Below, one piece after another: positions 7,664 through 15,249 of a stretch of 37,742 nt of DNA. Under the pieces are notes generated by a model that had not been told where the DNA came from, did not search any database, and saw only the letters and a program-made list of their open reading frames with translations. The stretch is from JANFXS01 sp022791155 (GTDB taxonomy: Bacteria > Bacillota > Clostridia > Lachnospirales > Anaerotignaceae). The stretch is taken from NCBI GenBank assembly GCA_949743895.1, contig CATJUX010000064.1:1-37742 (forward strand), given 5' to 3'. A program made the position numbers and the translations under genes. Positions within the stretch are counted from its first letter, which is position 1, and every line of letters starts with the position of its first letter.

Positions 7664-8884
7664 CTAAACAATTACAATTTGTTTTGTAAATTCCTGTCCT
7701 ATATGGCGGGAAAGAGCATTCTTTGAAGCCATGAAATATATATCGGTGAATGTGCATTCCGCTTTTAGAAAACGCAAAGCGCTTTCATCAAGGGTTTCAA
7801 ACGCTTTTTTCATGTTTATGACAACTGGAACGTCAGATTTTTCAATTAAATGCCTAATGATATATTCTTTTTCTTTTCTAAATCCGAGAACGCGTATATA
7901 TGGCAAAGAACAATTTGAATATTCTTTTATATATTCCGACTTAATGTCAAGAAGCATGTGGATAAAAATTCTTTGTATCGCCGTGTGTGTGTATCTTTTT
8001 GATTTCACAAGGGATATTGCCTCATCAATGCTCGAAGCCGCCGAAAAAGCATTTTTGATGCGGTTTTCAAGCCCTTCATCAATTCCATATATTTTGGCAA
8101 GCTCAAAACCCGGCTTTATTCTGGCAACATATGATATGCTTTGATAAAAATCATCAATGAATATGGGAGCATTTTTTGATTCAATGTTTTCAAGAAGTGT
8201 TTTGCAGGCTGTTTCGGGCATTGAAAGTTTCAGTGCTTCGATGTTGTTTTCTTTCACTGCTTTTCTCAATGCCGAGGCTGAAGCAAGGCGGGATATGTTT
8301 TTTGAGTTATACTCCTCGCCTTCTCTTTTGAATGTCAAAGGGACAATTTTGGAATTCAGGCGTGAAATTGATTTTATATATTCCACGGCAAGTATGTTGT
8401 TTGGTGAAGAAATAAATGAAAAATCGTCACCATATGTTTCTTCAAGCGCCTTTTGGCGTGCCGAGGGAAATGACATGCCTTTACGCAGATTTTGTTTTAG
8501 AGACAATGAAAAAGGCAAGCTTTCTTCCGAAAGAACAGAGGCTGCTTTTTTCAGCTGTTCAATGTTTCCGCTTTCACTCCCAAATGAAACATGGCTCACA
8601 ATGCCGCAGCTGTTGAGAATTTTCATTGCGCCAAGGGCGAACATTTCAGCGGAAGATGATGAAAATGTTGATGGAAGCTCCAGAACAATGGAGGCGCCGT
8701 TCAAAAGAGCGCATCTGGCGCGGCTCCATTTGTCCATTATTGCAGGCTCGCCACGCTGAACAAAATTTCCGCTCATAACAACTGTTATGTTGTCATTTTT
8801 GGTTGCTTCAATTGTTTTGTCAATGTGGAGTTTATGTCCGTTGTGAAATGGGTTATATTCCGAAATTACTCCTATGGTTTCCAT
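7664..8884 (-). CDS. tmcAL: tRNA(Met) cytidine acetate ligase TmcAL
   Basis: Forms N4-acetylcytidine at the wobble position of elongator tRNA-Met, using acetate and ATP through an acetyl-adenylate. The 406-aa protein starts with the nucleotidyltransferase-like motif GVISEYNPFHNGH (HNGH at residues 14-17), followed by VVMSGNFVQRGEPAIMDKW and VLELP, all diagnostic of the YlbM/TmcAL family. Length is typical. The ATG at 8884 has AGGAGA 6 bases upstream on the minus strand. It is divergent from pta-ackA, the acetate-producing pathway; this neighbourhood is frequent in Firmicutes. Confidence 0.93.
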   Translation of the reverse strand: METIGVISEYNPFHNGHKLHIDKTIEATKNDNITVVMSGNFVQRGEPAIMDKWSRARCALLNGASIVLELPSTFSSSSAEMFALGAMKILNSCGIVSHVSFGSESGNIEQLKKAASVLSEESLPFSLSLKQNLRKGMSFPSARQKALEETYGDDFSFISSPNNILAVEYIKSISRLNSKIVPLTFKREGEEYNSKNISRLASASALRKAVKENNIEALKLSMPETACKTLLENIESKNAPIFIDDFYQSISYVARIKPGFELAKIYGIDEGLENRIKNAFSAASSIDEAISLVKSKRYTHTAIQRIFIHMLLDIKSEYIKEYSNCSLPYIRVLGFRKEKEYIIRHLIEKSDVPVVINMKKAFETLDESALRFLKAECTFTDIYFMASKNALSRHIGQEFTKQIVIV

Positions 8885-8950
8885 TGGTTTCTCCTAAATT
8901 TTGTCAATCGGTTTGGAAGATGCAAATGAAGATTAAATCATTTGATGTAT

Positions 8951-8980
8951 ATTATAACAGCGTGCTGGAAAAATTATCAA
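8951..8980 (-). promoter_or_regulatory. Promoter of the tmcAL-ylbJ operon
   Basis: On the minus strand TTGATA (8980-8975) and a consensus TATAAT (8956-8951) are 18 bp apart, giving a start near 8944, about 60 bases before the tmcAL ATG. The spacer to pta on the other strand also contains TATAAT at 8986-8991, but without a good -35, so I do not assign the pta promoter. Confidence 0.65.
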
Positions 8981-9087
8981 TTGTATATAATTGATTTATA
9001 TTGTTTTATTTTAGATACATGTTTTCATAATAAAGATATTCCAACATTATGGCCGTGAATATCAATAAAATTTTAGGAGGATTTTAT

Positions 9088-10083
9088 ATGGATTTTTTAA
9101 GTGTCATGAAAGAAAAAGCAAAAAAGGAAATTCAAACGATTGTATTGCCGGAATCATATGAAGAAAGAAACATCAAAGCTGCGGCTGCTGTTTTGAAAGA
9201 AGGAATTGCCAACATAGTGCTTATTGGCAAAAAAGCTGAAATTGTGGCAAAGGCTGAAGGGCTTGATCTTGAAAAAGCAATTTTTGTTGACCCTGAAAAC
9301 TATGACAGAATGGACGAGTTTGTTTCAACACTTTGCGAGCTTAGAAAAAGCAAAGGTGTCACACCAGAGCAGGCGCTCAAAACTCTTATGGATCCAATGT
9401 ATTTTGGAGTTATGCTTGTCAAAATGGGCGTTGCTGACGGCATGGTTTCTGGCGCAGCCCATTCAACAGCCGACACATTGAGGCCCGCCCTTCAAATCCT
9501 CAAAACAAAACCAGGAACAGAGCTTGTGTCATCATTCTTCATCATGGTTTGCAAAGACGGCACATATGGCGATGACGGCGTTCTTCTTTTTGCTGATTGT
9601 GCGCTGAACCAAAATCCAAATCCGGCCGAACTGGCTTCAATTGCCGTTGATTCTGCTAAAAGCTATGAAGCTTTTGTTGGCGGTGAGCCGCGGGTTGCAA
9701 TGCTCAGCCATTCCTCAAAAGGAAGCGCAAAACATCCAGACGTTGACAAAGTTGTTGAGGCAACAAAAATTGCCAAAGAAAAAGCTCCTGACATAAAGCT
9801 TGACGGCGAACTTCAGCTTGACAGCGCCATTGTTGAAAAAGTTGGCGCCCAGAAGGCTCCGGGAAGCCCTGTGGCCGGCAAAGCAAACTGCCTCATATTC
9901 CCTGACATTGATGCCGGAAACATTGGTTATAAACTTGTTCAGAGGTTTGCAGGCGCTGAAGCATATGGCCCTGTTTTGCAAGGAATTGCAAAACCTGTCA
10001 ATGACCTCTCAAGGGGTTGTTCCGCTGAAGACATCGTTGCCGTTGTTGCCATGACAGCTGTTCAGGCTCAGATAAGCAAATAA
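9088..10083 (+). CDS. pta: Phosphate acetyltransferase
   Basis: Converts acetyl-CoA and phosphate to acetyl phosphate and CoA, the first step of acetate formation in fermenting bacteria. The 331-aa product is the short, single-domain PTA_PTB form. Typical segments are IVLPESYEERNIKAA near the N-terminus, AHSTADTLRPALQILK, AMLSHSSKGSAKHPDVDKV and LDGELQLDSA. The ATG at 9088 is chosen because AGGAGG at 9075-9080 is 7 bases upstream; an earlier in-frame ATG at 9049 has no ribosome site and would add an atypical leader. It lies 35 bases ahead of ackA and forms the classic pta-ackA operon. Confidence 0.95.
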   Translation: MDFLSVMKEKAKKEIQTIVLPESYEERNIKAAAAVLKEGIANIVLIGKKAEIVAKAEGLDLEKAIFVDPENYDRMDEFVSTLCELRKSKGVTPEQALKTLMDPMYFGVMLVKMGVADGMVSGAAHSTADTLRPALQILKTKPGTELVSSFFIMVCKDGTYGDDGVLLFADCALNQNPNPAELASIAVDSAKSYEAFVGGEPRVAMLSHSSKGSAKHPDVDKVVEATKIAKEKAPDIKLDGELQLDSAIVEKVGAQKAPGSPVAGKANCLIFPDIDAGNIGYKLVQRFAGAEAYGPVLQGIAKPVNDLSRGCSAEDIVAVVAMTAVQAQISK

Positions 10084-10118
10084 GAAACTGAAAGATAAAT
10101 TAAAAGGAGAGGATTTTT

Positions 10119-11312
10119 ATGAATATTTTAGTATTAAACTGCGGAAGTTCATCGCTGAAATATCAGCTTTTTGACGGTGACACAGAACAAGTTCTTGCAA
10201 AAGGGCTTTGTGAGAGAATTGGCATTGACGGAAGGCTTAAACACGAAGTTCCAGGAAAAGAGAAATATGTGTGCGATGATCCGCTTGCAGATCACACAGT
10301 TGCTGTTCAGTCTGTTATAAACGCGCTTCTTGATTCAGAGCATGGCGTCATAAAATCTGTTGACGAAATTGGCGCCATTGGACACAGGGTTGTTCATGGA
10401 GGGGAATATTTTGCAGGCTCTGTTATAATCAATGACGAAGTTAAAAAAGCCCTTGAGGTTTGCTCTGATTTGGCACCGCTTCACAACCCGGCAAACCTTA
10501 TAGGCATTGCCGCATGTGAAAAGCTTATGCCGGGCGTTCCTCAAGTTGGTGTTTTTGACACAGCATTCCATCAGACAATGCCTGAAAGAGCATATCTTTA
10601 TGCCATTCCATACAAATATTATGAAAAATATAAAATCAGAAAATATGGCTTTCACGGCACAAGCCACAAATATGTTTCACAGGAATGTGCCAAAATGATG
10701 AACATTCCAATTGAAGAGCTCAAAATAATCACATGCCACCTTGGAAACGGCGGTTCAATCTGCGCCGTGAGAAATGGCGTTTCAATTGACACTTCCATGG
10801 GCTTCACACCTCTTGACGGCATTGCCATGGGAACAAGAAGCGGAAGCGTTGACCCAGCGGCAGTTCTCTATCTCATGCAGAAGGAAAACATATCGCCTTC
10901 TGAAATGGACAGAATTCTCAACAAAGAAAGCGGTGTTCTTGGAATTTCAGGCGTGTCAAGCGACTTTAGAGACATTGAGGAAGCCGAAAGCGGCGGAAAC
11001 GAAAGAGCTTCAACAGCTTTGGACACATTTGCCTACAGAGTTGCAAAGACAATTGGAGAATATGTGACAGCCATGAAGGGTGTTGACGCAATTGTTTTCA
11101 CAGCCGGTCTTGGCGAAAACAGCGGCACAACACGTCAGGTTATATGCGACTATCTGCGCTATCTTGGAATCACTCTTGACAGCTATAAAAACAGCCTTAG
11201 AGGACAAGCAATTGAAATCACAACAAAACAGTCAAGAGTTCAAGTTTTTGTTATACCAACAAATGAGGAACTTGTCATTGCAAGAGACACAAGAGAATTG
11301 GTTGGAAAATAA
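10119..11312 (+). CDS. ackA: Acetate kinase
   Basis: Transfers phosphate from acetyl phosphate to ADP, yielding acetate and ATP; the energy-conserving partner of Pta. The 397-aa protein carries the ASKHA-fold signatures: N-terminal LNCGSSSLKY, GHRVVHGGE (substrate-binding Arg), GVFDTAFHQTMP (catalytic Asp), KYGFHGTSHKYVS, HLGNGGSICAV and the C-terminal PTNEELVIARDT with the metal-binding Glu. Length is normal. AGGAGAGG at 10105-10112 precedes the ATG. No terminator is evident after it; the next operon has its own promoter 15 bases beyond the stop. Confidence 0.97.
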   Translation: MNILVLNCGSSSLKYQLFDGDTEQVLAKGLCERIGIDGRLKHEVPGKEKYVCDDPLADHTVAVQSVINALLDSEHGVIKSVDEIGAIGHRVVHGGEYFAGSVIINDEVKKALEVCSDLAPLHNPANLIGIAACEKLMPGVPQVGVFDTAFHQTMPERAYLYAIPYKYYEKYKIRKYGFHGTSHKYVSQECAKMMNIPIEELKIITCHLGNGGSICAVRNGVSIDTSMGFTPLDGIAMGTRSGSVDPAAVLYLMQKENISPSEMDRILNKESGVLGISGVSSDFRDIEEAESGGNERASTALDTFAYRVAKTIGEYVTAMKGVDAIVFTAGLGENSGTTRQVICDYLRYLGITLDSYKNSLRGQAIEITTKQSRVQVFVIPTNEELVIARDTRELVGK

Positions 11313-11326
11313 AATTAATTAAGTGG

Positions 11327-11355
11327 TTGACGAATTTGCCTGATATATGTATAAT
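11327..11355 (+). promoter_or_regulatory. Promoter of the yceD-rpmF operon
   Basis: TTGACG at 11327-11332 and consensus TATAAT at 11350-11355 are separated by exactly 17 bp in the 72-base gap after ackA. This is the best-matching sigma-A promoter in the window; transcription would begin near 11362. Confidence 0.8.
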
Positions 11356-11384
11356 ACTATAGGTATGACTACGGGAGTGATTGT

Positions 11385-11888
11385 ATGGAGATAAACATTT
11401 CTCAAATTTTGGGGCAGAGTGGTGAAAGTCTCGGCTTTGGTTTTGAGGAGGATGTCTCAGAAATTGAGAACTTCCAAAGTTTAATTAAATTTCTGTCTCC
11501 TGTTAAAGTTGAGGGAGAGGCTATAAATTTTGAAGAAAATTTCAAAGTTGAGGCAAAGGGCGCCGTTAAAGTTCAAATGCCATGCGACCGTTGTCTTGAA
11601 CCTGTCGGCTTTGAGCTTGAATTTGATATTGACGAAATTTTTTCAAACACGGAAAATTCCAGTGAGGCAGAAGTTTTTTCGGGCGATGTTATTGATTTGA
11701 AAGACGTGGTATGCCGCGGCATATTGTCTGGAATTCCCATGAAAATATTATGCCGTGATGACTGCAAGGGTCTTTGTCCAATCTGCGGAAAGAATTTGAA
11801 CAGCGGCGAATGTGATTGTCGCACAGATTATATAGACCCTAGATTCAAAGATTTGCGTTCTCTTTTCAAATTGGACGAGGAGGTGTAG
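11385..11888 (+). CDS. YceD family (DUF177) protein
   Basis: A 167-aa protein of the YceD/DUF177 family, which in most bacteria sits directly before rpmF and is linked to 23S rRNA/ribosome metabolism; its activity is not defined. Two cysteine motifs are visible: CDRCLEP mid-protein, and a C-terminal LCRDDCKGLCPICGKNLN followed by CDC, giving a probable zinc site. The protein ends with the conserved DPRFKDLRSLFKL. The rpmF start follows 2 bases after its stop codon, so the pair is translationally coupled. The strong promoter just upstream serves both. Confidence 0.88.
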   Translation: MEINISQILGQSGESLGFGFEEDVSEIENFQSLIKFLSPVKVEGEAINFEENFKVEAKGAVKVQMPCDRCLEPVGFELEFDIDEIFSNTENSSEAEVFSGDVIDLKDVVCRGILSGIPMKILCRDDCKGLCPICGKNLNSGECDCRTDYIDPRFKDLRSLFKLDEEV

Positions 11889-11890
11889 AA

Positions 11891-12070
11891 ATGGCTGTAC
11901 CAAAAGGAAGAGTGTCAAAGTCCAAAAGGGATAAAAGAAAAGCTCAGAGCTGGAAAATCGCAACGCCGACATTGGTTGCGTGCAGCAAATGCGGCGAGCT
12001 GATGGTGCCTCACAAGGTGTGCAAGGCTTGCGGTTCCTACAACAAAAAAGTAGTTCTGGACGTTGAATAA
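11891..12070 (+). CDS. rpmF: 50S ribosomal protein L32
   Basis: Small ribosomal protein of 59 aa, read directly from the sequence: it begins MAVPKGRVSKSKRDKRKAQ and ends KKVVLDVE. It carries four cysteines, Cys31, Cys34, Cys44 and Cys47 (CSKCG and CKACG), so this is the zinc-binding C+ paralogue. A strong AGGAGGTG (11878-11885), which overlaps the end of the preceding gene, lies 5 bases before the ATG. Intrinsic terminator follows at once. Confidence 0.95.
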   Translation: MAVPKGRVSKSKRDKRKAQSWKIATPTLVACSKCGELMVPHKVCKACGSYNKKVVLDVE

Positions 12071-12078
12071 TTTTATGG

Positions 12079-12106
12079 AAAGACAGCATTAGCTTGCTGT
12101 CTTTTC
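12079..12106 (+). terminator. Intrinsic terminator after rpmF
   Basis: AAAGACAGCA (12079-12088) pairs perfectly with TGCTGTCTTT (12095-12104) around a 6-base loop, followed by TTTTC. It lies 8 bases after the rpmF stop and 32 bases before plsX, so it would end or attenuate the ribosomal protein message ahead of the lipid genes. Confidence 0.8.
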
Positions 12107-12137
12107 TATTACAAACAATTTATTCAGGAGGGGTTTT

Positions 12138-13127
12138 ATGGAAAAGCCGAAAATTGCTGTTGATGCCATGGGCGGCGACAATGCACCTTTTGAAATTGTC
12201 AAAGGAGCCATTGAGGCTGTGAACGAGTTTGGCTCCAGTATTGTTCTTGTTGGAATTGAAAAAACTATAAATGAGGAACTTGACAAATATACGTTTGACA
12301 AAAGCAAGGTTGAGATTGTGAATGCCTCAGAGGTGATTTCGACTGATGAAGTTCCAACAGCGGCCATAAGAAAGAAAAAGGATTCGTCAATGGTTGTGGG
12401 GCTTAACCTTGTGAAAAACGGAAAGGCTGACGCATTTGTTTCAGCCGGGAGCACAGGCGCGCTTTTGACAGGCGCCACAGTCATAATTGGAAGGATAAAA
12501 GGAATTGAAAGGCCAGCTCTTGGAACGTGCCTTCCAACAGTGAACGGCTTCACATTTCTTCTTGACAGCGGCGCCAATGTGGACTGCAAGCCAAACTATA
12601 TTGTTCAATTTGCAAAAATGGCTTCGGTTTATGTTGAAAATGTGATGTGTGTGAAAAACCCAAAAGTGGCCATTGCCAACATAGGCGCTGAAAAAGAAAA
12701 GGGAAATGCTCTTGTGAAAGAGGCATATGAAATTTTGGAAGAAACAGAAAATATAAACTTTGTTGGAAACATTGAGGCAAGGGACATTCCATTTGGAAGC
12801 GCCGACATTGTTGTGTGTGACGGCTTTGTCGGAAATGTCATTCTCAAACTTTCAGAGGGATTAAGCCTTGCCTTGCTTGGAATAATAAAAGAAGAAATAA
12901 CAGCTGGTTTATATAAAGTTGCTGCTGCGGCACTCATGAAACCGTTCAAAAACATAAAAAAACGTTTTGACTCTGAAGAAGTTGGAGGGGCGCCTTTTTT
13001 AGGGCTCAAATCGCTTGTTGTGAAAGCACATGGAAGCTCAAAGGCAAAAGGAATAAAAAATGCCATAAAACAATGCGAAATTTTTGTTGAAAATGATATT
13101 GTATTAAAAATAGAAGAAAAGCTATAA
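12138..13127 (+). CDS. plsX: Phosphate acyltransferase PlsX
   Basis: Membrane-associated enzyme that converts acyl-ACP and phosphate to acyl-phosphate, the donor for PlsY in phosphatidic acid synthesis. The 329-aa protein begins with the family signature IAVDAMGGDNAPFEIVKGA and contains SAGSTGALLTGA, GVERPAL-like GIERPALGTCLP, GANVDCKP and NIGAEKEKGN. Length is usual. AGGAGGGG (12126-12133) precedes the ATG. The order yceD-rpmF-plsX-acpP-rnc is a widely conserved Firmicute cluster, though fab genes usually found between plsX and acpP are absent here. Confidence 0.95.
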   Translation: MEKPKIAVDAMGGDNAPFEIVKGAIEAVNEFGSSIVLVGIEKTINEELDKYTFDKSKVEIVNASEVISTDEVPTAAIRKKKDSSMVVGLNLVKNGKADAFVSAGSTGALLTGATVIIGRIKGIERPALGTCLPTVNGFTFLLDSGANVDCKPNYIVQFAKMASVYVENVMCVKNPKVAIANIGAEKEKGNALVKEAYEILEETENINFVGNIEARDIPFGSADIVVCDGFVGNVILKLSEGLSLALLGIIKEEITAGLYKVAAAALMKPFKNIKKRFDSEEVGGAPFLGLKSLVVKAHGSSKAKGIKNAIKQCEIFVENDIVLKIEEKL

Positions 13128-13128
13128 T
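13099..13128 (+). promoter_or_regulatory. Possible promoter of acpP
   Basis: TTGTAT at 13099-13104 and consensus TATAAT at 13123-13128 are 18 bp apart, overlapping the plsX stop codon. Acyl carrier protein is needed in large amounts, so an extra promoter is plausible. The -35 is weak. Confidence 0.45.
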
Positions 13129-13174
13129 GTAATGTATAAAAATACTAATTTATTTTTTGGGAGGTAGTTGAAAC

Positions 13175-13402
13175 ATGGATAAGTCACAAATCATTGCTAT
13201 TATTGCTGAACAGCTTGGAATATCAGAAGCTGAAATTAATGATGAGACAGAATTCACTGATTTGGGTGCAGATTCATTGGATCTATTCCAAATTATATCG
13301 GCATTGGAAGAAGAATTTAACATTGAGTTTGACAACGAAGATGTAGAAAAGATCAAAACTGTGGGTGACGCGGTGGAATATGTTAAAAACATTGTGGAAT
13401 GA
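13175..13402 (+). CDS. acpP: Acyl carrier protein
   Basis: Small acidic four-helix carrier of growing fatty acyl chains (75 aa). The phosphopantetheine attachment site is Ser34 in the motif LGADSLDLFQI, where the more usual residues after the serine are LDxVE/LDLVE; the Asp-Ser-Leu core is intact. GGGAGGT at 13159-13165 lies 9 bases before the ATG. It ends 4 bases before rnc starts, and lies 47 bases after plsX. Confidence 0.95.
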   Translation: MDKSQIIAIIAEQLGISEAEINDETEFTDLGADSLDLFQIISALEEEFNIEFDNEDVEKIKTVGDAVEYVKNIVE

Positions 13403-13406
13403 TTTG

Positions 13407-14114
13407 ATGGATAAACAGGAATTAAAGTGTTTTCAGAAAAAGATAGACTTCAGTTTTAGAAACGAAAATTTGCTCATGCTTGCTTTCACTCACAGTTCAT
13501 TTGCCAATGAACACAAGCTGGGGCGCCTTGAATATAATGAACGTCTTGAATTTCTTGGAGATGCAGCTTTAGAATTTATAATAAGCGAATATATATATGA
13601 AAAATTTCCAGAAATGCCTGAGGGCGAGCTTTCAAAACTGAGAGCAAGCGTTGTTTGTGAAGGCTCATTGGCAAAAAAAGCAAAGGAGCTTGATTTTGGC
13701 AAATATCTCCTTTTGGGCAAGGGCGAAGAACTTACGGGAGGACGTGAGAGAGTTTCTATACTTGCTGACGCTTTTGAAGCCGTCATTGGCGCAATATGCA
13801 TGGACAGTGGCATTGACATAGCAAAAAAGTATGTCCTTGGAATAATGTCAGACACTGTTGAAGAACTTAAAAGCAGTTTTAGAGACGCCGATTTCAAGAC
13901 AAAACTTCAGGAAATTATACAAAAAAACAGCAAAGAACCACTTGTTTATAAAATTGTGGATGAAAATGGCCCTGATCATGGAAAAGAGTTCACCGCTCAG
14001 GTTTCTCATGAAGGAAGGGCGATGGGAACAGGCCGTGGGCGCAGCAAAAAAGAGGCAGAGCAAAGTGCTGCAAAGGCCGCGCTTGATAAAATTGGTATGG
14101 GCAAAAGAAGATGA
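13407..14114 (+). CDS. rnc: Ribonuclease III
   Basis: Double-strand-specific endoribonuclease for rRNA and mRNA processing (235 aa). The catalytic signature NERLEFLGDAALEF spans residues 44-57, with the metal-binding acidic residues Glu45, Glu48 and Asp52, and a second acidic motif in LADAFEAVIGAI. The C-terminal double-stranded RNA-binding domain ends in GRGRSKKEAEQSAAKAAL. I use the ATG at 13407; a TTG at 13404 is also possible, and the ribosome site (GTGGA) is weak, suggesting coupling with acpP. In many relatives smc and ftsY follow; here an aldolase gene does. Confidence 0.95.
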   Translation: MDKQELKCFQKKIDFSFRNENLLMLAFTHSSFANEHKLGRLEYNERLEFLGDAALEFIISEYIYEKFPEMPEGELSKLRASVVCEGSLAKKAKELDFGKYLLLGKGEELTGGRERVSILADAFEAVIGAICMDSGIDIAKKYVLGIMSDTVEELKSSFRDADFKTKLQEIIQKNSKEPLVYKIVDENGPDHGKEFTAQVSHEGRAMGTGRGRSKKEAEQSAAKAALDKIGMGKRR

Positions 14115-14132
14115 ATTTGTTGGAGGAAGCGT

Positions 14133-15032
14133 ATGAAAGCGAGATATTTGACACCAGCTGTGACTATTTTTGACAACAACGGAAAAATTGATGAGCATGG
14201 AAATGTCAGACTTTACGAACATTTGATCAAAGGCGGCATTGACGGAATTGTGGTTATGGGAAGCACCGGTGAATTCTTCAACATGAAAATTGAGGAGATA
14301 AAACGCCTTATAGACATATCTGTTCAGCACTGCAAGGGCAAAACAAAAATTTACATAGGATGCAGCAGAATGATTGCAGAAGAAACAATTGAGTTGGGAA
14401 ACTATGCAATCAGTCAGGGTGCAGACGGCGTTATGGTTATCTCGCCATATTATTTTAGGCTTACTGACGAAGACATTGAAAGATATTATGACATTGTGGC
14501 AAATGGCATAAAAGGAAAAATATATCTTTATAACTATCCTGACATCACGGGCCACGATCTTAAGCCGCAAACAATATTAAATCTCATCAAAAAGCATGAC
14601 AACATTGTTGGCTGCAAAGACACAATCAGCCTAATATCCCACACAAGAGACATTATGAACATTGTGCTGCCACTATATCCAAATTTTGAGGTTTATAGCG
14701 GTTTTGACGAGAACTTTGCCTCTGTTGCACTGGGAGGCGGCGCGGGAGTTATAGGCGGGCTTTCAAACCTTGTTCCAGAACTGTTTGCCTCATTTGTTAA
14801 AGCTGTGGAAGAAAAGAATTTTGATGCAATGGCCAAATGTCAGAAAAAGGTGAACACAGCAATGAAGATTTATGCCATAGGTTCGCCATATATTCCAGTT
14901 ATGAAAAGGGCGCTCAATCTCAGAGGGCTAAACTTGAATGAATATGTGACACCGCCATTCACGGCTCCAAATGCCAAACAGGAGGAATTGCTCATTGAAG
15001 TTATGAAAGAGCTTGGAGTGTACGAAAAATAG
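14133..15032 (+). CDS. DapA/NAL superfamily class I aldolase, substrate unknown
   Basis: A 299-aa TIM-barrel lyase or synthase of the dihydrodipicolinate synthase/N-acetylneuraminate lyase family, acting through a Schiff base with pyruvate. Visible active-site features are GSTGE at residues 43-47, Tyr133 in YLYNYP (131-136), and the Schiff-base Lys162 in VGCKDT. True DapA has an Arg two residues after the YNxP motif (YNVPxRT) that binds the aspartate semialdehyde carboxylate; here the segment reads YNYPDITGHD, so the Arg is absent. That favours a sugar-acid or sialic-acid-type aldolase over lysine synthesis, but the substrate cannot be read from sequence. It follows rnc by 18 bases and ends the operon at a terminator. 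Confidence 0.82.
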   Translation: MKARYLTPAVTIFDNNGKIDEHGNVRLYEHLIKGGIDGIVVMGSTGEFFNMKIEEIKRLIDISVQHCKGKTKIYIGCSRMIAEETIELGNYAISQGADGVMVISPYYFRLTDEDIERYYDIVANGIKGKIYLYNYPDITGHDLKPQTILNLIKKHDNIVGCKDTISLISHTRDIMNIVLPLYPNFEVYSGFDENFASVALGGGAGVIGGLSNLVPELFASFVKAVEEKNFDAMAKCQKKVNTAMKIYAIGSPYIPVMKRALNLRGLNLNEYVTPPFTAPNAKQEELLIEVMKELGVYEK

Positions 15033-15093
15033 AAGAAAGAAGCATTGCATTTTTAATAGAAAGAGCCACAAAAATTGAATTGTTTGTATTTGA

Positions 15094-15160
15094 AAAAGCG
15101 TTTTGTATTTATGTTTTAAATCATAATACATAACGCTTTTATTATATTTTTAATTTTTTG
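15094..15160 (+). terminator. Intrinsic terminator after the aldolase gene
   Basis: AAAAGCGTT (15094-15102) pairs with AACGCTTTT (15132-15140), with an inner GTATT/AATAC helix (15105-15109 with 15125-15129), followed by a very T-rich stretch to 15160. It separates the housekeeping cluster from the cell-surface operon. TATAAT hexamers at 15204-15209 and 15224-15229 just before murJ have no good -35 partner. Confidence 0.7.
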
Positions 15161-15249
15161 TAAAAAAAGTTATAAAATGCTATTCTTTTTTGAAGAAAAC
15201 AGTTATAATAAAACATTAGATTATATAATGGAATATTGTGAGGAAACAA

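Noticed and set aside
14133..15032. Naming the aldolase dapA
   Set aside because: The arginine after the YNxP motif is missing, so lysine pathway function is not supported.
15204..15229. TATAAT hexamers before murJ as a promoter
   Set aside because: No matching -35 at a workable distance, so left unassigned although the operon must have a promoter nearby.
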